From: Olsenella sp. SW781
Lineage (GTDB): Bacteria > Actinomycetota > Coriobacteriia > Coriobacteriales > Atopobiaceae
Length of the DNA stretch: 64,000 nucleotides
Assembly: GCF_012027725.1 (NCBI RefSeq)
Contig: NZ_SJOU01000014.1
Location: 1 to 64,000, forward strand
Reading direction: 5' to 3'
The notes under the pieces are model-generated. The model did not search any database, was not told where the DNA came from, and was given only the letters and a program-made list of their open reading frames with translations. Below, one piece after another: positions 1 through 6,161 of the stretch (its first letter is position 1; each line of letters begins with the position of its first letter). The position numbers were made by a program, and so were the translations under genes.

Positions 1-22
1 TAGACGCCCTTCCATTTCCTGC

Positions 23-78
23 GAAAACGTCGCTGGAGAGGCGCCCGGGACGTCTCCTGGCGTCGTTTTTTGGCCAAA
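23..78 (+). terminator. Probable intrinsic terminator of an upstream gene
   Basis: Imperfect hairpin: AAAACG, CGC and GGAG on the left pair with CTCC, GCG and CGTTTT on the right, and a T6 run follows at 66-71. It would end transcription entering from before the window. Confidence 0.4.
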
Positions 79-83
79 ATGCC

Positions 84-146
84 TTCACACTATCCCGCCG
101 ATTGCAGGGCCGCTGGTCGATATTTCGCACTATCCCGCTAATTGCA
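84..146. repeat. Two 23-nt direct repeats (REP-like)
   Basis: The segment at 84-106 recurs at 124-146 with three differences; the common part is CACTATCCCGC followed by ATTGCA. The 40-bp spacing and intergenic position resemble the other short repeat families in this window. Function unknown. Confidence 0.5.
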
Positions 147-218
147 AACGCGCGCTCCGCGCATCATAGTGGTGGGCGAGGTCGGCCTCGTCCCGTCGTA
201 CGAGAAAGGTGATGCGCC

Positions 219-659
219 ATGCCCAATGAGCGTCTGACAGAGAAGCTGCTTGAGCGCCTGCTGGCGTCCTCGACGCCGGAGGCATATCTCGACGAGGGCC
301 TGACCATCGAACGCGAGCTTCCCGACTACCTCTTTCAGCTGCTCGGCGAGAAGGGCATGAAGCGCTCCGAGGTGGTGCGTGCCTCGGGTCTCAACAGCAC
401 GTTCGTCTACGACGTTTTCAACGGCGACAGCCGCCTTGGCCGGGACAAGGCCATCATGCTGGCGCTTGGCATGGGATGCACCCTGCGGGAGACCCAGCGG
501 CTGCTGCGCCTTGATGGCGTCTCCGAGCTCTGGGCAAAGAACCGCCGAGATGCTGTGATCATCTGGTGCGTGGAGCACGGCTATAGCCGAACTCAGACGG
601 ATGACGAGCTGTATCGTCTGGGCGAGAAGACCCTGCTGGGCACCGGTCCGCTCCGTTAG
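219..659 (+). CDS. Small helix-turn-helix (XRE-like) protein beside a Ser/Thr kinase
   Basis: A 146-residue cytoplasmic protein. Residues about 38-75 read as a lambda-repressor/XRE helix-turn-helix (KRSEVVRASGLNSTFVYDV); the C-terminal half is helical and has no domain I can name. ATG at 219 follows a GAAAGGTGA ribosome site. The next gene, 117 bp downstream on the same strand, is a transmembrane Ser/Thr kinase, and HTH proteins of this shape next to such kinases are a known pairing in gut Actinobacteria and Firmicutes. The intergenic palindromes at 690-723 are candidate targets. DNA binding is inferred from the fold; whether the kinase phosphorylates it is only a hypothesis. Confidence 0.7.
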   Translation: MPNERLTEKLLERLLASSTPEAYLDEGLTIERELPDYLFQLLGEKGMKRSEVVRASGLNSTFVYDVFNGDSRLGRDKAIMLALGMGCTLRETQRLLRLDGVSELWAKNRRDAVIIWCVEHGYSRTQTDDELYRLGEKTLLGTGPLR

Positions 660-689
660 CCGCCGGCGCATCCGGCGCATGCCGCTCAT

Positions 690-730
690 TCAGTTGCGAA
701 CTGAGGAATCAGTCCATGACTGAATATAAC
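690..730 (+). promoter_or_regulatory. Two tandem palindromic operators overlapping the kinase promoter
   Basis: TCAGTTgcgAACTGA (690-704) and TCAGTCcatGACTGA (709-723) are both perfect 6-3-6 inverted repeats with centres 19 bp apart. A TATAAC box (725-730) abuts the second site, so the pair covers where the -35 and spacer would lie: repressor geometry. A related palindrome occurs at 2416-2430. Confidence 0.6.
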
Positions 731-776
731 CTTTACTATTGTTGGCTGAGGGTGGGGACGAGCGGATGGCGCTGAG

Positions 777-2378
777 GTGAACGACGAGCAGGTCATGCAT
801 GCCATGGGCATAGACGACGCATATCACGTGGAGCGCGTGCTGGCCAGCGGAGCCGGCGGCACGACGGAGCTTGTGACCCTGGACGGCTCTGGCCCGTTCG
901 TGCGGAAGCGGATCCCTGCCAAGCTGGCGCGCCGCGGCGTGTGGGCGACGCTCGTCGAGTGCGACTCGGCCCGCCTGCCACGGGTCGAGGCAACCTACGA
1001 GATGCCCCGCGAGTTCGTCGTGGTGTGCGACTACGTCCCGGGAGAGAATCTCGAGCAGCTGGTCGCCGCTCGCGGTCATCTTGGAGAGAAGGACGCGCTG
1101 CAGATAGTCGCCCAGCTCTGCGAGGCGGTCGGCGCCCTTCACGCTCACGGCATCATCCACCGTGATATCTCGCCTACGAACGTGATCGTCGCCGCGGACG
1201 GCGCGCACCTCATCGACCTGGGAATTGCCCGCTTTCGCGTGGAGGGTGCCACGCGCGACACCACGCAGCTCGGCACGTACGGCTTTGCGTCCCCGGAGCA
1301 GTACGGCTTTGCCCAGACCGACGCCCGTTCGGACGTCTACTCGCTCGGCCGCATGCTCGGATACCTGCTCACGGGCATCATGCCGGCGGAGGGCGAGAAG
1401 TACGAGGCGGCGCTCGAGGACGAATCGCTGGTCTCGCCGGACCTGCGGGCGGTCATCCAGCGCGCAAGCGCGATGGAGCCGAGCGCGCGCTACCAGAGCG
1501 CCGAGGCCCTTGCGGCGGCGCTGGGCGGGGAGGAGGTTGCTGGGCCAGAGCCGCCCGCTGACTCGGTGGAGCCACCGACGTTTGAGCCCGCGCCTCGGCG
1601 GCGCAACTGGGTGAAGGTCCTTCTCGCCGTGATGGCAGCCGTTGCGTTTATGGCTGCGGTGGCAATCATCTTGGCGCAGACGTTTGGGGCCGGCGAGAAG
1701 GACGTGGACGTCCCGCCGGCGGACGAGCCTGCGGCGAGCGTGACCGCGGATGACGGGCCCGCGGGGGGCGGTGAGTCCACCAGTGGTACCGCGCCTGCAG
1801 CGGAGACCGTTGACCTCGAGATCGTCGAATCCGGGTGGTCAGTGGACTCGCAGGGCTATGTGCATTATGCGGTCGGGCTTCGAAACAACGGGGACGTCAC
1901 CATCGATAACCCCGGGTATACGGTAACTGGTCGCGATGAGTCTGGAAGAGTGGTCTTTTCTGACGAGCAGCGCGTTTTTGCAGTCCCGGCCGGTGAGACG
2001 GTCTTTTTTGGGTCGTTGACCGGAAACGGCACCGCGCCGACCTCCGTTGACTTTTCTCTTATGGGCGTCGATCAGGATCAGATCAAGCCCGAGATGGACG
2101 TGCCCGCCTTCTCCGTACTCGATGCCGGCGTCGTAGAAGGCACCCTCGGGGGATTTAGCGTCGTGGGGGAGATTAAGACTGAGCACGCGGGTGATGAGAG
2201 CATCGGCATGGGTGACGTTCTGATTGCCGTGGTTCTCCGCGATGCGGGCGGCAACATTGTTTATGGCGCGCTGACCTTTGCGGAACGTCCTGACGAAGGC
2301 GAGTCGACCTCGTTTGAGATTAACGTCGTCGATGACGTGGATTACGCAACATATGAGGTGTACACGCAGGCGTGGTGA
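777..2378 (+). CDS. Transmembrane Hanks-type Ser/Thr protein kinase
   Basis: 533 residues from a GTG start. The cytoplasmic kinase domain spans about 16-250: glycine loop ASGAGGT (23-29), probable ATP lysine K44 (FVRKRI), catalytic HRD at 128-130 with N135, a DLG metal triad (147-149) in place of DFG, and SPEQYG (172-177) in the activation segment. All catalytic residues are present, so it should be active. A proline-rich linker leads to one membrane helix (278-301), then an acidic linker and an extracellular part of about 180 residues containing an FxLYD-like beta domain (YVHYAVGLRNNGDV). No PASTA repeats, so it is not a typical PknB. It probably senses an envelope signal; ligand and substrates unknown. 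The tandem palindromes before the gene suggest repression. Confidence 0.85.
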   Translation: MNDEQVMHAMGIDDAYHVERVLASGAGGTTELVTLDGSGPFVRKRIPAKLARRGVWATLVECDSARLPRVEATYEMPREFVVVCDYVPGENLEQLVAARGHLGEKDALQIVAQLCEAVGALHAHGIIHRDISPTNVIVAADGAHLIDLGIARFRVEGATRDTTQLGTYGFASPEQYGFAQTDARSDVYSLGRMLGYLLTGIMPAEGEKYEAALEDESLVSPDLRAVIQRASAMEPSARYQSAEALAAALGGEEVAGPEPPADSVEPPTFEPAPRRRNWVKVLLAVMAAVAFMAAVAIILAQTFGAGEKDVDVPPADEPAASVTADDGPAGGGESTSGTAPAAETVDLEIVESGWSVDSQGYVHYAVGLRNNGDVTIDNPGYTVTGRDESGRVVFSDEQRVFAVPAGETVFFGSLTGNGTAPTSVDFSLMGVDQDQIKPEMDVPAFSVLDAGVVEGTLGGFSVVGEIKTEHAGDESIGMGDVLIAVVLRDAGGNIVYGALTFAERPDEGESTSFEINVVDDVDYATYEVYTQAW

Positions 2379-2415
2379 GGCGCGGCCGTTCGGTGGCCTT
2401 GACCGTTCACGTAAT

Positions 2416-2430
2416 TCAGTTGGCAACTGA
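2416..2430 (+). promoter_or_regulatory. Palindromic operator related to the kinase operators
   Basis: TCAGTTGGCAACTGA is a perfect 7-1-7 palindrome lying 57 bp before the next start codon. It shares ATTCAGTTG and ACTGAGGAAT with the site at 688-709, so the kinase and the 2488 membrane-protein gene may share a regulator. Confidence 0.55.
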
Positions 2431-2445
2431 GGAATTGCTTTGGCC

Positions 2446-2481
2446 CTCCTTTCAGAATGGGCGTCAACCTTCTGAAAGGAG
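2446..2481 (+). promoter_or_regulatory. 12-bp hairpin that hides the ribosome-binding site
   Basis: CTCCTTTCAGAA (2446-2457) pairs perfectly with TTCTGAAAGGAG (2470-2481), loop 12 nt. The 3' arm contains the only Shine-Dalgarno sequence (AAAGGAG) of the gene starting at 2488, so translation should need the stem to open. A second DNA-level operator is an alternative. Confidence 0.55.
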
Positions 2482-2487
2482 TTTGGA

Positions 2488-3021
2488 ATGGGCGAGAAGA
2501 ACGTGGAAACGAAACGTGTCGCGGTCATTGCGACGATTATCGCGGCGGCCCTGCTGGTAGCGGCGTTCTTCCTGCCGTATGCGGCGGGAACGCAGGAGTT
2601 CCGCGATGGCTTGGACTCGATGTCCGCGAATCCCTACTCCGAGACTCTGGGCATGAGTAACGAGGACCTCGCCGACATTTCTCTCTTCAAGTACGCGCGA
2701 ATCTACGGCTCGTCCAGTGACCTAGGTATGGGCGAGACGTTTGCGATGGTCTATGTTCCTCTGACGGTCGCTCCGGCGGTGCTCGGAGCGCTGACGCTGC
2801 TGTTCGCGCTGCTGCGCAAGCCGATTCCCGCGATTGTGTTCTCCGTGCTCACCGTGGCTATGACGTTCCTCCTGAACTGGGACTTCGAGGACCGTGGCGT
2901 GATTCCGAGCAGCAGCTACGACTGGGGCATTGCGAAGTGGGTGTATCTGCTGGCAGGCATCGTCGTGGTTTCGTGCGCGGTGTGGCAGATCGTGCTGCGC
3001 GGGCAGTCGAAGAAAGCATAG
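2488..3021 (+). CDS. Four-helix membrane protein, function unknown
   Basis: 177 residues with hydrophobic segments near 10-32, 87-107, 112-130 and 150-170. Between the first two is an external loop of about 50 residues (NPYSETLGMSNEDLADIS); the C-terminus is short and basic. I recognise no family. The N-terminus MGEKNVETK is encoded by the abundant GGCGAGAAGAACG motif directly after the ATG. Expression looks doubly controlled, by the palindrome at 2416-2430 and the ribosome-site hairpin at 2446-2481. Position between a receptor kinase and a lipoprotein suggests an envelope role in the same pathway (inference). Confidence 0.65.
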   Translation: MGEKNVETKRVAVIATIIAAALLVAAFFLPYAAGTQEFRDGLDSMSANPYSETLGMSNEDLADISLFKYARIYGSSSDLGMGETFAMVYVPLTVAPAVLGALTLLFALLRKPIPAIVFSVLTVAMTFLLNWDFEDRGVIPSSSYDWGIAKWVYLLAGIVVVSCAVWQIVLRGQSKKA

Positions 3022-3048
3022 GGAGCTCGAGCAAGAGGGGTGGCAGTC

Positions 3049-4104
3049 ATGAAACGGATAGTTCGGACGTTATGCGCGGCCGCGATGGTTGTGACGCTTG
3101 CGGCGTGCGGCGGTGGCAGTGATGGCGGAGAATCTGCTCCCCAGCAGGCGCCCTCGAGCGAGCCCGAGAGCGCGGCTCCGGCAAATAGCCTCGAGGAGAT
3201 AATCCAGCGCGCTCAGGCTGACTTCACCGAGACAAGTCAGAAACTGCTTGACGAGCAGGAGAAGGTGTTCTCTGAGGTTGGAGACAGCTACGAGGACTAC
3301 CTCGCCAATCTCGACATGATTCAAGCATGGTACGACCTGTCCATTAGCGAGACGGAGGCGCTTGGCGAGCGCGCTGTCGAGTATGGGCGCGAATACTACA
3401 AGGCTGTTGTCGACAACGTTGACGTGACGGACGATCGCGAGCTCGACAAGGCGACCGAGGAGTTCTACGACACGGTTTATGAGGACGCATACGACGATTA
3501 TTACGACGCCATCTACGAGGATGCATACGACGAGATGTATGACACGTACTACGATGGCATTATTCGGGATGCGTATGACACGACCCCGTACGACGAGTGG
3601 TCGGATACATCGAGTGACGCGTATGAGGCGTACTCCGACGCTCGGAGTGATGTCTATGAGGCAATCTCCGATGGTCGGTCTGACGTGTATGGCGATTACT
3701 CCGATGTGCGCAGCGCGTTTTACTCAAACGACTTTGATGTGGAAGGAATCTTTGCCCCAGTACAGACGAAGGACGAAGGTCAGGAGGGCGACGCTGAGGA
3801 ACCCGTAGCTGACTCCTCTGAAGACGACGCTGTGGATACCTCGGCCGTTGATCCAGCGTTCAAGGAGACAATGGACGGGTATGAGGCATTCTTCAGCGAG
3901 TACGTCGAATTCATGAAGGCATATGAGGCTGACCCCACTTCGGTTGAACTCATCGGACAGTACTCAGATCTGATGACAAGGTATACGGAGACCATAAACG
4001 CAATGGGGGAGATCGACGAAGGCTCCCTGACGCCGGCCGATGCCGCATATTATGCCGAAGTGACTGCGCGCATATATGAGATGCTGGCCGAGGTTGGACA
4101 ATAG
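3049..4104 (+). CDS. Acidic, tyrosine-rich repeat lipoprotein
   Basis: About 351 residues from ATG 3049, which has AAGAGGGG 8 nt upstream; an in-frame GTG at 3040 lies inside that ribosome site. Lipoprotein signal peptide with lipobox LAAC (Cys20), then a Gly/Ser/Ala linker. Residues about 125-230 are built from Tyr/Asp/Glu repeats: YEDAYDDYYDAIYEDAYDE-type units, then SDARSDVYEAI-type units with an 11-residue period. Such a hendecad pattern suggests a long right-handed helical coil. A charged C-terminal helical domain follows. Codon use is less GC-rich than the housekeeping genes. No family recognised; probably exposed on the outer face of the membrane as a partner of the kinase cluster. Confidence 0.65.
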   Translation: MKRIVRTLCAAAMVVTLAACGGGSDGGESAPQQAPSSEPESAAPANSLEEIIQRAQADFTETSQKLLDEQEKVFSEVGDSYEDYLANLDMIQAWYDLSISETEALGERAVEYGREYYKAVVDNVDVTDDRELDKATEEFYDTVYEDAYDDYYDAIYEDAYDEMYDTYYDGIIRDAYDTTPYDEWSDTSSDAYEAYSDARSDVYEAISDGRSDVYGDYSDVRSAFYSNDFDVEGIFAPVQTKDEGQEGDAEEPVADSSEDDAVDTSAVDPAFKETMDGYEAFFSEYVEFMKAYEADPTSVELIGQYSDLMTRYTETINAMGEIDEGSLTPADAAYYAEVTARIYEMLAEVGQ

Positions 4105-4106
4105 GG

Positions 4107-4322
4107 CTAGAAGTTGATCAGGTCTCGCGTTGGTACATCAAGGGCCTTCGCGATGCGGATAAGGACATCGATGCCAACATCAGCCGTTCCTGTCTCGATT
4201 TTCCAGAGATAGGAACGGCTTGTGCCCGTCATGAGCGCAAGCTGGCGCTGAGATATTCCGCTCCGGGTGCGCTCAGCGCGTATTCGGGCGCCGATGGCCC
4301 GTTTCTCTTCCGCGTTGTCCAT
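4107..4322 (-). CDS. Small XRE-family transcriptional repressor
   Basis: 71 residues, essentially one HTH_3 domain: an N-terminal basic helix, then ISQRQLALMTGTSRSYLWKIETG as the HTH core and LIRIAKALDVPTRDL as the closing helices. It is divergent from the lipoprotein gene at 4389; the 66-bp space between them holds a perfect 16-bp palindrome (4357-4372), a likely site for autoregulation and control of the neighbour. Its stop lies 2 bp from the stop of the convergent lipoprotein gene. Confidence 0.85.
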   Translation of the reverse strand: MDNAEEKRAIGARIRAERTRSGISQRQLALMTGTSRSYLWKIETGTADVGIDVLIRIAKALDVPTRDLINF

Positions 4323-4356
4323 GCGGGAAAGGATAGAAGCGGTACCATTGGCTCAT

Positions 4357-4372
4357 GCTCTCTATAGAGAGC
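4357..4372. promoter_or_regulatory. Perfect 16-bp palindrome between divergent genes
   Basis: GCTCTCTATAGAGAGC sits midway between the XRE gene (start 4322, minus strand) and the lipoprotein gene (start 4389). A small HTH repressor encoded next to a palindrome usually binds it; that is the working inference here. Confidence 0.6.
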
Positions 4373-4388
4373 CGATTCATACGGATGA

Positions 4389-5675
4389 ATGGAGCGTATG
4401 TTGTCTAACTTCGGGTATCGGGCCATTCGTGGCCTGTCGTGCATGCTCGTTGCGGCGGCCATGGCCCTATCTCTTATTGGCTGCTCGGAAGGTCAAGCGG
4501 AGACAGAGCCCAATCAAGATGCCGGATCAAGCGTATCCATTACCGTTGAGTGCGAGTCAAATCTCTTATTGAGTAAGTACGACATTGCTGTTTATGTCGA
4601 CGCGGACTCTTTGGGGACTCTCGACCATGGGACAACCAAGACGTTTGAGGCGACCTTGGCCGACGGGGACCATGAGCTGAGATTCGCAAAAGAAGACGAC
4701 GGAAACGTTGATGGGTCAGTGGGGATATCCATCAACGGTGATACGTCGCTCAAATATCGAGTTAAGTGCACCTCTTCCCAAGTCGAGATTGAGCAGATTG
4801 ACTCGGTTTTCCCGCCGATTTCGTCCGACGAGGCATCGACGAAATATCACGATGAGCTCTATCGCGCATTCGAAGAAGCGGGATTCACCAACATAAGAGA
4901 AGAAGAGCTGCGCGATTTGACGCCGGACCAAAGTGACAAGAACTGGCTTGTGGGAAGCGTTTCCATTGGGGGCGCGGAGAGCTTCAGCGTGCAGGATGCG
5001 TTTGCTGCTGATGAGGAGGTCGTAATTAGCTATCACGTTCTCGCGGACCTCAACCCTCCCGCCTCTTCTGATGAGCTTGAAGGAATGGGCTACGAAAACG
5101 TTGTTGAGCTGTTTGAGGATGCCGGGTTCATCAATGTGACGACTACATCGACGAGTGCTTCTGGGGTTGGCGGAACGGTCTCCTCAGTGAAGATTGGAGG
5201 TATTTTCGGGTCATCTGACTTCACAACAAGTGATTCGTTCCCCTTTGACGCCGGAGTTGAGATTACGTATTACGAGGGCGCTTCAACATCGGACGAGTCG
5301 ATGCAGCCCCCTGCTGAGGAGGTGCCCGAAGAGGACCTCAGCTCGCTGCTCGCCTCAAGCGATACTGATGCGAGTTGGTTTAGCTCTGCGTATCGGGGCA
5401 GGACCATCACCTTTGATGGCTGGGTTGCCGACATGATGAACCACGAAAACTATGACACCCGTTACGACGTACTTATCCTCGCGGGAGATAACGGCGTAAG
5501 TCCAATGACAGGGCCAAACTTCAGACTTACAGACGTGAACTTCTATGACATGAACGTGACAAATGCAGACTCGCTCCGCGGGGGTGACAATATCACCATT
5601 ACCGCAATTGTCGGCGACTACAACTCAACAGCAGATTGGCTTGAGCTTGACCTGGTGTCTATTTCGGTTCGTTAA
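4389..5675 (+). CDS. Lipoprotein with PASTA-like repeats and a DUF4839-type C-terminus
   Basis: 428 residues. Signal peptide with lipobox LIGC (Cys31). Residues about 50-125 form a beta domain (IAVYVDADSLGTLDHG). Two repeats around 145-215 and 220-290 look PASTA-like: each has a helix with a YHDELYRAFEEAGFTNI or ELFEDAGFINV pattern, then a VGSVSIGG / VSSVKIGG strand. The final 110 residues (RGRTITFDGWVADMMNHENYD onward) match my memory of DUF4839, seen in secreted actinobacterial proteins. ATG 4398 is an alternative start. Third-position GC is clearly lower than in housekeeping genes, suggesting acquisition. The hairpin at 5771-5809 probably ends its transcript. Confidence 0.65.
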   Translation: MERMLSNFGYRAIRGLSCMLVAAAMALSLIGCSEGQAETEPNQDAGSSVSITVECESNLLLSKYDIAVYVDADSLGTLDHGTTKTFEATLADGDHELRFAKEDDGNVDGSVGISINGDTSLKYRVKCTSSQVEIEQIDSVFPPISSDEASTKYHDELYRAFEEAGFTNIREEELRDLTPDQSDKNWLVGSVSIGGAESFSVQDAFAADEEVVISYHVLADLNPPASSDELEGMGYENVVELFEDAGFINVTTTSTSASGVGGTVSSVKIGGIFGSSDFTTSDSFPFDAGVEITYYEGASTSDESMQPPAEEVPEEDLSSLLASSDTDASWFSSAYRGRTITFDGWVADMMNHENYDTRYDVLILAGDNGVSPMTGPNFRLTDVNFYDMNVTNADSLRGGDNITITAIVGDYNSTADWLELDLVSISVR

Positions 5676-5770
5676 GGAGCCCATGATGTATTGCCCAAGC
5701 GTTGAGGGCTTGAGGAGTCGATTGCGCAGAACTCGATTCTGCTTTTGAGGTTGCTGCGCCGGCAGTGCCA

Positions 5771-5809
5771 ATGCGGCCTGAGTCGCCCACGGAGCGACTC
5801 AGGCCGCAT
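5771..5809 (+). terminator. 16-bp perfect hairpin, probable terminator
   Basis: ATGCGGCCTGAGTCGC (5771-5786) pairs perfectly with 5794-5809 around a 7-nt loop. Only TT follows, so termination would rest on stem strength. It lies 95 bp after the lipoprotein stop. Confidence 0.55.
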
Positions 5810-5975
5810 TTGGATAGAAGGTGATATTTGCCCGCCCGGCCAATTCGAGCCCAACAAGCTTAGTGGCTATAGCGTGCGACCCCCTAATCTCTCGGACTGC
5901 CACACGGAGGGCGACCATTTTGTCGGCGCGGCGAATATGGCTGCCGAGGGGATCGAGCTCGTAATTGAGCCCCAT
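5799..5975 (-). other. Possible small or remnant ORF (58 aa), uncertain
   Basis: The reverse strand encodes MGLNYELDPLGSHIRRADKM onward to NITFYPNAA, whose stop falls inside the hairpin at 5771-5809; the frame is open back to 6107. Composition looks protein-like and less GC-biased than its neighbours, but there is no clear ribosome site and I recognise no family. Apart from hairpins, this is the only candidate content of the 486-bp gap 5676-6161. Confidence 0.2.
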
Positions 5976-6088
5976 ATCGGGAACGGCTTCGCGCTTCGGG
6001 ACCGCGCTCGGTGCATCGGATTCGGAGAGAGTTCGAAAGTCTCTCCCCTCAGCGGACGCTGATTCCCGGTGCTTCACCGAGACAAGCG

Positions 6089-6151
6089 GCCGGGCCCGGA
6101 CACCCACGTCCGGGCCCGGCCGATGTGCAAAAGTGACTGTCCCTTTTGCAC
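6089..6151. repeat. GC hairpin plus REP-A unit behind the reductase gene
   Basis: A 13-bp perfect GC hairpin (6089-6101 with 6108-6120) is followed by a REP-A unit (6125-6151) whose ends GTGCAAAAG and CTTTTGCAC pair around GTGACTGTCC. Together they lie just past the stop of the minus-strand reductase gene and could terminate its transcript. REP-A recurs at 11522, 13708, 14526 and 49060. Confidence 0.6.
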
Positions 6152-6161
6152 GTTTTGCACG

